A stretch of 64,000 nt of DNA, from NCBI GenBank assembly GCA_033026295.1, contig CM065175.1:14955837-15019836 (forward strand). Direction: 5' to 3'. The stretch comes from Channa striata. Taxonomy: Eukaryota > Chordata > Actinopteri > Anabantiformes > Channidae. Below, piece after piece: positions 35,270-48,800 of the stretch. A program made the position numbers and the translations under genes. The notes below the pieces were generated by a model, which saw only the letters and a list, made by a program, of their open reading frames with translations, did no database searches and was not told the origin of the DNA. Positions within the stretch are counted from its first letter, which is position 1. The number at the start of each line of letters is the position of its first letter.

Positions 35270-38200
35270 ATGAGGTGAGTTTCTACACATTTAAAGTTGT
35301 TTTTTTGCTTGTCCCCCTGCCCGGGGACTCCGGGTGTCACCGTGGACCTGCGTTAACTTGAAATCTGAGGTGGGACCTCATCACTGGCCAGCCGCGTGTA
35401 GCCTGATATGCCTCCTGTACATTTCCCAGGCTGCTGAAGGAAACTCTTGGTCTCCTGTTACTCTGGGCCTGTCTTGACTCCGCACACTCACGGAGCTGCT
35501 CGTCGTTTTTCTGCCGAAAATCTCACCGTGTCAGCGGCCTGAATGGAGTCGACCCCGGGTCCCCTCTCTTTCTCACTCCTTACCTGGAGAAGGGTGCCAT
35601 AGATGAAGGTAGCAGCACATGCACATTACATAAAACTACAGTAATACTGTGGCTCCCTGTTTCAGATTTGTAGATTGTTGCAGCCTCTGCCACCAATCAA
35701 ACACATTTTTTTTTCCATGGATGTTAATGTGTTGCCATTTTTGTTCCTCCAGCCAGGAAGTTGAGTGTGGTAGGCGATCTGCCTGGTGCCAACGTCAAGA
35801 GCTATGCTGGGTACCTCACTGTCAACAAAAAATACAACAGCAACCTCTTCTTCTGGTTTTTCCCAGCACTAATGGTAGGCTCAAACTTTGCTTCATCAGA
35901 GGGTTTCCACAGAATCACATTCGAGCGAGAGCATGTCAGAGGGGAGAGTCACATTTGGATAAATTACAATCCTCGAAACTGAGCTTAAGTAAACATGTGA
36001 TAAGAAACTACATTTTCTGTTTAGGCAGGTGAAGATTTTTTCAACCATTCACTTGTGCTAGATGAGTGAATCTACTACTACTCTTTCGGCTTTTCCCATC
36101 AGGGTCGCCACAGCGAATACTTTTTGCAAAAGCTGTAAATCAGTAACCAAGTCTCATATCTGTATGTCATACTTGCTGTAAGGCCACATTTGACTTGTCA
36201 CCTGCAACGTAAATGAGTCTTACAATGTGCAAATTGATTTATTTTTACAAGGGCCCCTCAGGCTATAAATTTGAGAGCAGTTATTATGAGCAAAAGTTCA
36301 CTATGCATATCCGTGGCTTATTTAGACTCCTCACATCTCATCATATGAGATGTGGTAACTCTCACGATTACGTCTCATCAATTACTGTGATTTTAGAAGC
36401 ACATTTACAATCAAAAGCAGTGAGTTATGGCACCAAATTATTTTCACATTATACTTAAAGTTCATAAAACATCCTTTATTTCAACTGATTGTAAATGGAC
36501 ACTAAATTTTTTCCTCATTAGTTCAGTCTGAAAACTTGAAGCTTGCCCCCATTTTAATCATTATTGCTATGAATAGGGTTTTAGTGCTGATCAATTATTA
36601 CACTGCAGGCAACGGTTTTAATTCTGTTGATAACTTGAAATGACCACAAGATGGTGCTCAGATCCTTGCTGTGTTTTTATTTCCCCTGAACGACAGCCAA
36701 GCCAAGACAAAGCCCCAGTCCTGCTGTGGCTTCAAGGTGGGCCCGGCGGTACCTCCATGTTCGGCCTGTTTGTGGAACATGGACCATACGTGGTTTATAA
36801 GAACTTGACAGGTATTTTTGTCCCATAGTAGCATTTATGAAAATTGTACTCCAGATGGAATGTGATCATCTTGAGGCCTCTGTAGTATCTGTTGGACCTG
36901 TTTTGATTTTCTTCATTTCTGTCTCTCCAGTTCATTTGAGGGATTATGCCTGGACAACCAGATATTCAGTTTTGTACATTGATAATCCAGTATGTATTCC
37001 TTATTTATGAAAAAAGTTATTTTAGGAAACGCATTTTTAATTTAAGTTTTTCCCAGCAATCTATAACAATATTTAGTTAAGAAAGTGTTTATTTTTCTTT
37101 TTTCTAAAGGTTGGAACTGGTTTCAGCTTCACTGATGATGACAAAGGTTTTGCTCAGAATCAGGATGATGTTGGCAGAGATCTTTATAGGTAAATCACTG
37201 CTCCATAACTCAAACGTAGTAGTTTTATCACTTGGCTTTTTAAGTCTGTTGTTTTGTTGGTTACAGATCCTTTTTTTGTTTGTTTTTTCAGTGCTTTAAC
37301 ACAGTTCTTCCAAATCTTTCCTGAGTATCAGGCCAATGAGTTCTATGCAACTGGAGAGGTAAGATGTGTATTTTTTTGTTAAAGTTTGCCAGATCATTTT
37401 GTTTCCATTTTTTAAATTAGTTTTACACAATTCCTTTTTAACTTTTTAAGGACGTAGTAACAGTTGGACAATGTGTTTGATTAATGCTGATGAGAAAAAG
37501 TTTGCCCAAGACTCCTGATTATGTCTGATGATTATGTTTTATTCTGTTGTTATAAAATCTAAAGCTTACATTTTCTGTAGGAGGTCATAATCTGACCTCC
37601 TATCTGACAGTAAAAATAACCAACCTAGCTAATAAATTGCTGACTCTGTAAACTTTTCTCTTTGTCTGTGTAGTCTTATGCAGGGAAGTATGTTCCGGCC
37701 ATTTCTTATTACATCCATAAAAATAACCCCACTGCCAAGGTGAAAATAAACCTTAAGGGGATGGCTATTGGTGATGGACTTTGCGATCCAGAAATGGTGT
37801 GTATCTCACATTGTTTCATAACTTACACATTTCTCCATGCTGTAGTTTGTGGCTGTGTGGAACTTTTCTCTGTAACATCGTCTCCTCAACTGCCATTTTT
37901 TCATCTGGAACTTATTTATTTTCCTTTTTTTCCTATTCCAGATGCTTGGTGGCTATGGCGATTTCATGTACCAGACAGGCATGATAGATGAAAACCAAAA
38001 ACAGTATGTTTACCAGCAGACAGACTATGGGGTTAAGCTCATCCAGCAGCAGAAGTGGGTGGAGGCTTTTAAGGTAAAAGACACTGGGTAACTCTCAAAT
38101 TTCTCAAAATACAAGTTGATATTGTTAATCATATTGTATGTACAATTATTTCTATTTTTTCAAGGAATGCATCTTAAACATTAGATTCAAAATCCATGTT

Positions 38201-39119
38201 TTTTTTCTAAAATAAAGATTTATTTTGCGAATAAAATTAAAGCACATTTGAAACATCTTTGTTTTCAGGTTTTTGATAGCTTGCTAAATGGGGATGTGGA
38301 TCCATACCCCTCCTTCTTCCAAAATGCAACAGGCTGCACCAACTACTTCAACTACATGATGTGTCAGGTACTGAGAGAAACTGGCCGACCTCAAAGCTGC
38401 TTGTGTAGACTGTGACAGCCCTCTGTATTTCTTTGCCTACACCACAGGAGCCTGAAGACCAGGAGTACTTCTCCCAGTTTGTGACTCTGCCAGAGGTGCG
38501 ACGCTCCATCCATGTGGGCAACCTGACATTCCACGATGGCTCGGAGGTGGAGAAGCACCTCCTGCAGGATGTCATGAAAAGCATCAAACCGTGGCTGGGG
38601 GTGCTGATGGACAACTATAGGGTAAGAGATGTAGAATTAGTTTGCCTGCAACAAAAGAGTTTAAATATTCTAATAAACCACTTTATTGATATTGAGATGT
38701 TTCACCCTCCTTCACCCTCTTTCCTTGATTGGACCTTTTCCCCATTCTGCAGGTTTTAATGTACAGTGGTCAGCTGGATGTAATTGTAGCTGCTCCCCTG
38801 ACTGAGAGGTTCCTGCCGACCGTTAACTGGACCGGGGCCGAAGAGTACAAAAGTGCCCCTCGCTACCACTGGAAGGTTCAGCCCAGTGACACTGAGGTGG
38901 CAGGTTATGTAAGACAAGTGCAAGAGTTTTATCAGGTGAGACGATGTTCATGACTATTGGAACAATGTAAAGTATTCCACAAAGACAGTCTGTCTGATTG
39001 TCTTTCTGCTTGTCGCTAAGGTCATTATCCGAGGAGGGGGACACATTCTGCCTTATGACCAACCAGCGAGATCCTTTGACATGATTGACAGATTCCTTTC
39101 GACGCAGGGCTGGATTTGA
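35270..39119 (+). CDS. CPVL: CPVL: vitellogenic-like serine carboxypeptidase
   Basis: A family S10 serine carboxypeptidase that enters the secretory pathway. Thirteen exons: 35270-35274, 35430-35608, 35753-35874, 36697-36811, 36931-36989, 37110-37189, 37292-37358, 37674-37796, 37942-38073, 38269-38367, 38448-38621, 38753-38935, 39021-39119; all GT-AG and in phase. They give 478 aa (human 476). The first exon encodes only ATG plus two bases, but the splice to exon 2 yields a clear signal peptide (MRLLKETLGLLLLWACLDSA). The substrate-binding segment LLWLQGGPGGTSMFGLF is present. The catalytic triad is complete: Ser210 in GESYAG, Asp394 in GQLDVIVAA and His454 in GGGHILPYDQP. Glu209 and Ser210 are encoded on opposite sides of an intron. 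The gene is head-to-head with CHN2 and tail-to-tail with CREB5, as in human. An intact, probably active enzyme. Confidence 0.97.
36082..36120 (+). repeat. Fragment of a dispersed fish repeat
   Basis: CTTTCGGCTTTTCCCATCAG followed by GGTCGCCACAGCGAATA matches a phrase common in teleost repeats (consensus-like CTTTCGGCTGCTCCCGTTAG then GGGTCGCCACAGCGGA). It lies in the third CPVL intron. Only this core survives. Confidence 0.6.
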
Positions 39120-40095
39120 AAGGTTTTAGTGCAGAAATATAGCTGATCAAAGCACAGTTTAACACTGAATGTTTGTCACAGCATATATAAATCAGCACAT
39201 TATTAAAATTGTAAATATCTTTTCAGCTAATTCATTTTAATTTTTTAAAATTTTTGCACAGCTAATTTTTAGTTTAGAACTTTGGACAGCACTCCAAATG
39301 GGGGAAACAAGGGGAACCTCTGAATCACTGCTTACATTTTGTTTTTGTTTCAGTGACTCAAAATGAAACGGTTCAGTTAAAAGTAAATGTTTAAAAATTC
39401 AGAAAGTAATTTGACAATTTTTGTTGGCACTCGGTGAGGGAAAGATGAAATATAAACAAAATGCGTAAATACTGGAACATCAACTTGAAATAAAATGTTT
39501 TTTTTTAACTGCGTTTTAATGTTGTGAGGATACTGACTTTGCCAGTGTGTTTTACACACATACCAACACTGTAAGCAGCCAAGTAACTTTAATTAACAAA
39601 ATGTACACCAGGGGTCACTGTGTTCTAAAGATATTTGATTGATAAAACCCAGAAAGGGACACAATCATTTTTTGTAAAGTCCTGTCATTGTTTAATGTAT
39701 CCTGCTGTTAGACGTCTGATCATATACCACGAAGATCATTGAAGAAAGTTTAAGGACAATGTTGTGTGTTGCCCAAACCCACATTTAGAAGTTGAAGTGG
39801 TACACAATGCTTGGTAGTATTTTTTTGTCATGCCAAAGAATTTGATATGCAGCAGTGTTTCTTTAGTACTTTGGCATGTTTGTGTATTGACGTTATTTCA
39901 TCAGGCATCTATCAAGCTGTCTAGACAGTTTAATAATTAATGAGCATTCTAAACCTTTAAAGCATCTAACTATTTAATGAGCAGTTATGTCTCAAGGACA
40001 AGCATGGAGAGATGCTGTTGATAATTTAATCTGAACATATCCATTAATCTGAATGTATCCATAAAATGAAATAAAAGACATTGGTGACATCAAAT
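39120..40095 (+). other. CPVL: CPVL 3' untranslated region
   Basis: The sequence after the CPVL stop has two plus-strand AATAAA signals, at about 39490 and at 40070-40075, so short (about 0.4 kb) and long (about 0.95 kb) 3' UTRs are both possible. There are no coding signals. Confidence 0.5.
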
Positions 40096-40104
40096 CACAT
40101 CAGT

Positions 40105-42825
40105 TAGAACGTTATAGAACAAATGCTTTATTTTCATACCGTAATGTAACTGCAGTGATAACTTTATCATCTGTACAAATGCAAAACCAAATGGAGACAA
40201 TGTCATTATAGACACACAAAAAAAATGTACAAAGTTATGCAGGCGAAAAAGGGTTCATCAGTTCATTACATATAAACAATGTAATTAAGCGCTGAAATGA
40301 GCCTTGACATACAATGAAAGGCAACAAGTGCTATGCAAACATTATTTACAAACATGTACCATACATTTACTCCCTTCAAAAAGAAGGGTGGTTGCATTAA
40401 ATGTACAGGATTACAGAAATTGATATTATGTACAATATTTATACATTTAAATTTAAAATAATACAATTATAACATCATTAATGTGTAGGAATTGTTCTCT
40501 ACCTCTCACACTAATCCACACAGACACACTTGCACAACACGTCCATCCGTCCCTTCTGTCTGCTTTTACAGTAACAAAAGTCTGTCTGAACATAAGTCCA
40601 CTGTAAATAAAAAAAAGTTAGACTCTCATCGATCTATAAACTAGCAACATCCTCCAAATGTTATTTCCAGTTCAAAGCGTTTTGAGGTCATTACCATATT
40701 TTCACATGCAAGAGGTTAATTTGGAATGATTAAAATTGTAAAAAAAAAAAAAAAACGTAAGTAGCTTCAGCTTAAAGGGTTGGTACAACAAAGCCCTTTT
40801 CAAGAGAATCAATATCTCTATCTTATAATCACACACGCTAAGCTGCGCACAAAGACTTGTCAGTGAAGATGTCACAAGAAAACACAAATTTGACTTATTG
40901 CGACACCTACGAGCTGATTTAATTTACATCCTTCATCTCTGACAAAACTGAAATTGGAGTTTTGTTTTGTTTTTCCCAGAATACAAAGGGCTTAAACTGA
41001 GATGAGACAGGCCCTTTACTCTCGTTTCCCTTCTTCTGGCTGCAGACATATAAAGCATACTGTACCAGGCACAGTCTCTCCAAAAAGCCAAACACAGTTA
41101 CGTTTGTCGCTGGTGTGTGAAAACGGGGGGTCACTGAGAATTACTTGGACCTTAATATGGCTATTCTACCCTCTGGCAAGGCAGAGGACAAAGTGCATAG
41201 ACAGCTCTTCTAGGATCGCTTTACCTTTCAGTGGAATGTATTTCATCCATCATACTGTAAAACACAGTGCATTATGGTCATGCTTAAGAACTGACATTCC
41301 TGGTCATAGGAAAGAGAGAGAAAGAAGGAGGAGAAGTGGTCAACATGAGAAGGCATTAAGTTTCAAGCTGGAAGGGAGTTGGATAAGGTCAAGCTTATAT
41401 TATTATCAGTACATCCATCACCAATCTGAAATACAGAGGAGGCCTAAGAAAGAGAGGAAAAGAAATTGATGAAGAGGTCAGAGGTCAGATGGATCATGAG
41501 TTATTTTTCTCCTTGGTCAGCTGGTTTTGCCCTAACATGCAGCAAACATCTAGAAGAAAGCCAGTAACAGAGAAAACAACAATTAATACATTGATTGATT
41601 AAAGAAAACACAATAATTAATGTTGATCAAAAAAACTTTTGTCGCCTATAAGCCAAAAGAAAATGTTTAAGAAAACTTCAGGCACATTGTGAGATTTTGG
41701 AAAGCACAGGTATAAACTACTTCCCTTTAGAAACTATAAAATACTTTGCCAGTCGTGGGATGCCGGTAAAAAAACATGGCCACACTTTCTCACACTTTTT
41801 TTTTCTGTCTTTACACACCCACTGAGCTTTGTTCTGCAGAGGAAAGTAGGCAAAACACTAACACATACTATGTATATACACAATGCACATGCACACTCAA
41901 AACTGCGCAGGCGCTCGCAATCAAAGGTTATAGTCATTTTCAATTTGAATCCAAAATGTGGCTCCAAAAGCACAACCGCACACAAGAAGAGTCATCGGTA
42001 ATTAAAGCTTCAGTTGGTCCTGGAGAACGAAGGAATTAGTTTCAACTCCTGAGCTGCCTCACTGGTATCACAGTGTACAGTTCTGTAGCTGTAACAGCGT
42101 CAGATGTCCTTAGGACCAGAGTGGCTTGGCCATGTTCAGAATGTGGACATACAGCAGAGAAGCTGATCAATACTGAGATGTATTGCTTCCAATTCGTCAT
42201 ATGGTATTTTCACTGTCACACTGCATTTTATAACACTCTTTGAGAATACCACTGACAGGGAAAAGTTTAACAGTCATATGCATTTCTAGGAAAGAAATTG
42301 ATCGTACACCTGCTTGCATATTCCTATCTTTAAGACATTGTGACGACAGTTTGCCTTGGTTTCACAGACTGAATAAAGGCAGCCACATTCGACTCACGTA
42401 TTCAGAGTCCTCTGTATGATACACATAATGCATATACTAATCATACTGTCCACATGTGACACAACGATTTGACTGATTATCAGTCCATTAATCATACAGA
42501 GATGTAGGATCTACTTCTGGTTCCGTGACCACCATGGTCCATTGTGTACCATTATACAACACAAAAATCACTTAAAATTAGCAAAACTCCCTTTCTGCTA
42601 AAAGCACAAAAAAAGCATATGTAAAAAAAGAGGCAACAACCCATATAACATTAGGCATTAATTGGTCTATAAAAATACATACTGTGGCTACTGTATAAAG
42701 AACAGCCTCACAGGCTTTTGAGGTTTTTCTTGATGGAGGGAGAGAGAGGCAGCATGTGCAGCTGGCAACTCTCAGAAAGCAGAGGGGTGGGGGGCAGTTC
42801 GGGACTACGGCTAAGGTTATAGTCC
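40105..42825 (-). other. CREB5: CREB5 3' untranslated region
   Basis: The sequence downstream of the CREB5 stop (42828-42826). A minus-strand AATAAA (TTTATT at 40127-40132) would end a 2.7-kb 3' UTR just short of the CPVL transcript end. ORFs inside it, including one of 155 codons at 41002-41469 on the plus strand, have no family likeness. Confidence 0.5.
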
Positions 42826-45800
42826 CTAGTGGATGGGGTTAATGTCTGTGCGGTGGTTGGCTTGCCCGTGTACACTGTTTCCCCCTACAGGTGTGGTGGA
42901 GGTGGTGATGGTGTTGTGCTGAATGACCTGCTGCTGGGAGCACGCTGGCGCTGGACTGCCTGCCGGACTGCTTTCTGGACCTGACGAGACAGAGAATACA
43001 TCAGTGAGGATAGACAACATGTGGAAAAATTTGTGTATATACAAGTGGAATTGCTATATGACCTTTGTGCTATATATCGAGGCTTTAATAACATAAAACA
43101 AAACAAAATAAAGACAGACCAGGTGCACTCATTGAATACTATTGACTGTTTTATTGGCAGACAAAAACTTTAAACAAGTGGAATAATAAATTCATACCTA
43201 ACTTCTTATCTATTATCCCAAAAATAGGCCATAAATGGATAACATAAAAAAAGAAAAAGTAAATCACTCAACTCCACAAACATGCCTGATGAATTCTGGG
43301 CACATTGAAGAAGACATCTGTACAAAAGTTAGACTCATCGATGAAAGTCTCTCCCAACCCAGTCTGGGAGTTGGTTCTCTCCCGCATAAAAGAACCATTC
43401 AGCCAAAGGATTGTGAGCCTTATTTTCCTGTGCTAAAGCCACACAGGGAGGTGCCTTATCCTAATTACATGGAAATGTCACTTGTGTCTGTATCAGAGGG
43501 TGGGGCTCTGACGTGATGCACGTCTGAGCACAGTCCAATAATCAGTGAAATCCTGAGGTACTGTATCCGTGAGAGTTAGTGCAGCCTGTGACGTCTTTCT
43601 TATGTTGTGCCTCTGCTGCCTCGTGCACAGAGGTACACTTAGATGGAAAAATAGGCCTCTTATGGGATTCAGACTAGCAACTCCCAGTTGAGGCCAGCTA
43701 CAAGAGTGTGCAACACCCATATGTCAATGGAAGAGTCATTCAGCAACCGTGGGAGCTGGATACCAACACAAATGAGTGAAGACTCTTGGCAGACACCGTG
43801 TCCATCAAAGTTCGCTCTGTAGAGTTTATACCTTTCCTTTGGCAAGACAAATATAGAGATTTCCATTTCCACAGCAGTGCTTTCTGCACAGTAGGGCTAA
43901 GGCACACAGACGAAGGTGTGGTTTTGGTCAAAATCCCAGTTGTGTGTGTGTCTGTGTTTATGCTTGAGTTACTCACTGAGGTAACCTTGGGACTCTTTCT
44001 GCATAGTGGTGATGGGACAGTCCTTGTGTGTGAGGAGAAGCTGCTTGAGTTGGGTCACCTCGTTCTTTAGCATGGTCACTTCATTCTGAATATTGGCAGA
44101 TACACAAAAAGCATTTAAGAATACAATCCATGGAATCAAACAAGACTGCTATTATCCTCAATTACTTAATAATTTACTAATCGCATCAGTGGATTGTTTT
44201 CATAACACAGTTGCCATCCAACTGATGATGCCAAGGATGCTCTCAGTGATATTATATCTTATACAATGCAAAAGTTTGCATCTCTGTTTCCCTATTTTAA
44301 AATTGCAAACAAAGTAAAAAAAATGTTGTGATTATCAACATAAATATTTATTAATACACAATCAGTACAAATGTCTCTTCATCAGAAATGTTTAAAGTTA
44401 ATATTTCATTAATTTATCTAGGGGCGCTAATTTAATTTTCAGTATTTTATTAAAGCTTTTTATGTACAAATTTGACCATTTTAATATAACTGATGATGAA
44501 AGAACATTTGTCCTGTGTGAATGTACATTGTCGTTATGTATGTGTAGGGTGAGGTTTGCAAACATAACTCCAAACCTAGATTAAATAAGTGTAAAAGTTT
44601 GCATTCCCTTTTTTTAAATTTTTACTTTAAACAATCTCTGATGAAAGCACATTTGTATTAGCTAACGGTTCAAATATTACTTTGATGAAAAAATATTTTC
44701 TTTTATTCTTTATGCAAAAAAGGGGATGTAATCTTTTGCACCCAAATATACCAGTGAAACTCACTGTTTGATTCATATTTGGTAACTGAAAACCAGGATC
44801 ACCCAAACGGGAAAATTGGTTAAAGGTGATGGATGGATGGATGGATGATAATATCATAAAGGTTAATGGGGACAGAGAGAAATACCTACTGACCTGCTGT
44901 GTGGCAGTGGGTTAGTAGTTTGTACCTGAAGCTGCATGTTGGTCTGAGTGAGCTCTTCAGCCTTCTTCTCTAATGACATCACCCACACTTTTCTCTTCTG
45001 TCTGCATCTGGTTGCAGCTGCTCTGTTCCGCTCCAGAAATTTCCGCCTGCGCTCATCTGGATCCTCGTCCACTACTCGTCTGCGCCGCCCGCCGCTGGGC
45101 GGTGGAGACTGGAGCGTCTGTGTAGGCTGCATCTGTTGAGTTGCAGGTGACATCTGAAATTTGGGGAAATGCTACCATTATCACTGAACACTTTGATCTT
45201 ACGAGAGTGTCCGTCTGCCACCGTTCAGCTAGACACACAAGGTGGACTGCCAGTCACACATTGCTCCACTGTCTCCTGCCTCTAAACAAGCATCTATACA
45301 CTTGTTCATGCAGATATCTCACGTCTGGCACCATCCACTAAATCAACATGTGGCTGTGCCATGTGCCCTATGAACCGGGCCATGGGTGTCAGGAGTGACT
45401 GAGCGACTGGGTGGATTCACCAGTCTGCCCACCTTGTTAAAGAGGTGTCAGGAGGCGGTTTTCCAACGCCCACTTCCACTCAAACTAACAGTGCCAGACA
45501 CAGTCAAAAGGTCCATTTCTAAAAGTGTACATGCAGTGACAGATCTTGACATATATCTGGCAAGGTCAGGTGTCTTAGGATCATTACTATTTTATGAGAA
45601 CCATGGAAAATACAAGCTGCTTTAATGGCTGCTGTGCATACAGACGGTGTTGTTTTAATGCCTTAATGGGACATTTGGAACATACAGTGAGTTGCATTTC
45701 TTACAGTCAGATTGTCCTTTATACCTAAATGATTGGCACCACAGAGGGCATTAGACAATTCAAGTATGAAATGTTTCACATTATGTTATTTTTAATGTTG

Positions 45801-48800
45801 TCAGCAATAATTCCACATTTTTAGTTAAAATAAACCAAATCTTCACATCACCTCCACCACCAGGCAAAGCATCTATAAAACTTCTTCTGCACCTGGTGCA
45901 TTTTGTGACCCATTAGTAGCAGCTTGGCAGAGGGAGTGCAGCTTTGTATCCGAAAGACAGTCCTGCAACATCTTTAATAACAGCAGCTTTAAGCTTCTTC
46001 ATGACCCTTAAACTTCATAGCAGGCATCTATGACTGACCTATAGCTGAACAACCCAAATAAAAAAATACCACTGTGATGTTTGCCAAGAAATTACTTGGC
46101 ATTACGACTGCAGCAAGTGTGTTTATCCACTGACTGTCTGTGCGTACTCCTATATCACACCACTGATCGCTGACTCCATGACTAAAATGCTCTAATGTCT
46201 ACTAAAACACTGCGTTTCTTTACAAGTATTACATACTAAGTGGGGTCTAGTTTTAATGTGCGGTGTAGTTAATGCATTATTGAACCTGTGGCCTTTGGGC
46301 TGTCTGAAAGCATCTGCTCTACTTGAAATGTGCTTTGCTTACCTGTGACGCAGAGTGCATTGGAGGGTGCGGTGATGTCTGGTGTGTGTGCCCAGGATGG
46401 AGATGGGGATTGTGTGAGTTGTGATGCGGGTTGGGTCCCTGCGGATGGTGCTGTCCACCCTGGCCGTGGCCCTGGCTGTGATGGTGATGTCCGTGGTGCT
46501 GGTAGGCATGGGGAGGGGCTTGCAGGTGCTGGTGTGGGTGCGAGTGCATGTGATGGTGGGTGGCTTGGTCCTGCCGCGACGACATCATCTCCATCATGTG
46601 GCCCATGGAGTTCATGTTTCCGTTGGTGATGGCACCCGGGTGGTGCGAAAGTGCAGCCTTCAGTCTCTAAATACACAAAATGGATGCCCAGCATAATGCT
46701 TAAAGTCATTCTGTATGATTTTTTAAGTATGTACATGCTTTCAGTGTACTGATAATCAGCAGTTACCAAGAGCTGACGATGAGATGATGAATGGTTCCAT
46801 AAATCCATATGTCAGGAGAACAAATCAAAGCCACTTAGACTGTCCTCTGTGTCTCCTTCAGTCCTGTCATTCCCCCCTTTTCCCTTCCATGATTGCCATC
46901 CTACCAGTCCCTCCTCTTCATATTCCTAATAGCCTCCCTCACTGCTGAGCGTGTGTGTGTGTGTGTGGGTGTGGGTGTGGATGTCTGCCGGTGAGATGAG
47001 CTTGCTGGCAAAGTGTGACCCTCAGCCTGTTCTCACTGTTGAACCAGCAGAAGGTTTGTTGTTTTAACCGTGTGCTCTTCTTTGCCCAGACTGACCCAAT
47101 GTGGCCTGGGCACAAGACCAGAGAGAGGCGCACTAAAGGCGCACTTGTGTTCCCCATGTTTACCGAATGTAGCTCTCCTCAGGAGTCTGTTTTTCTGGGC
47201 ATCACAGACAACTGTGAGACCAGAGAAAATCATAACCCAAATATTCAAGTGCCAAAATATTTCTTCAGCTTCATCCACTATGCACAGAGTCAACAAGTCC
47301 ACGTCTGCCCCCTTACATGACTTACTTCAGGACTAACGCAGTGAGAGAGTGTGGATACTGTTATCTGGTCACACAATGTTTTCATCAAAAGCACACTGCT
47401 GAGGTAATTATGGACGTAATACAGAAAATAATAAAGCCAAATCTTAGATCCTGTTCATAATTCATCTACCAGTTACATTTATCAGGAAAACCTAAAAACA
47501 AAGGGATTCATTTCAAGGCTACTGTTGTGAATTCCACAAAGTTTTCTATTCTAGTTCTCTCTTTCCTCTGTGAATTCCCTTCCCCCTTCTCCCAGCTGCT
47601 GTCAGTAAGTCCACGCTGTGTCCAGGGCACCATATCTTTTAACAACATTCGCATTCATGATTCCCACAGGGAATGGCATCCAGCTGGTCTGGATCACACT
47701 GCTATGACACGACTCTCACACTGTCCATGAGTGGAAAGCTTTTTAAAAAGAGGGAGGAGACACAGTTAAATAATTTCAGACGTGGACTCGTTAAAGCAAT
47801 TAGAAAAATTATTTTTCATGTTTCACATAATTTTTCAAAATATATAAAGTAAATGTATTTCTAAAAGGATGTATTAAAAAGTGTTGTCTTTTCTAGCTCT
47901 CCATGCTCTCAGAACTGCAAATGAAACTAGTACAGTGAAATTATGACCTTGTCAAGCCTGTTTTGGCTGAGCATGGTTTCTACTTGTCATAGCACGAGAT
48001 GTCACACATTGAGATCCAGCACTACATTTCTAGAGCTAACATAACTTTCTGTTGATCTGTTGCCCCTTATTATGAGCAATATTTTAAATGTGTTTTCCTA
48101 ATATTTAAGTCCATTTGATCGAACCCAACTCCTCCTTACTGCCTACACCACAGTGTCAGCAGCACAAAACTAAGAGACCACAGTTCTACCTCTTTGTGAC
48201 CAGTGAGACAGGGGTTAAAATACCACAGGGTCTACACTAACACACAGCGGGCGGCCTCAGGCCTGCAGCTGTCCACAGCATCGCGGTCATCCAATAATAC
48301 AAGCAGACTTACTCTAACAAACTGTTACTACCAACAATTAGGTCTATATGAGTTAGGTATTAGGGTTAACAGCTAACTAACATGCAACTAAAACAATAAA
48401 TTGGTTTAAATGAGCTTACACATATCAATCATGGTCACCAGTGTTGACAAGGACATCTTCCGAGTCTGATAGCTCTTGCACGTTTCCTTAAGTTTTCAGC
48501 TTGTCAGTCAGCAATAGAGAGGTGAGGTCCACCCATCTTGTGAAAAGAAAACCAATCAGGGTTTGGCAACAGAGCAGGCAGCCACCTGAACGAACGGCAG
48601 CCAGGGGAATAAGCTGGCTGCCTCTCTACATCTGTATTCTGTTTTTGTGGTTCTAGTAAAATTGTCTGTTTAGGTAAAATGGTCATCTGTGGCTGCTAGA
48701 GCTGCCTACCAGACACTGGGGGAGAAGGACAAAGCGGAGGGGGGTGAAAGAGAGAGAGAGAGAGAGAGACACCGGGGTGAGGGGAGATTAGATGGCCTCT

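Noticed and set aside
41002..41469. 155-codon plus-strand ORF
   Set aside because: It lies in the CREB5 3' UTR with no recognisable domain or splice context.
39120..42825. Possible location of TRIL between CPVL and CREB5
   Set aside because: TRIL is a large leucine-rich-repeat protein encoded by one long ORF. No ORF of that size or LRR pattern exists here.
46269..46808. Alternative-frame and antisense ORFs over the CREB5 His-rich exon
   Set aside because: They are shadows of the repetitive CAC/CAT-rich coding exon. The frame matching CREB5 with proper splice sites is the real one.
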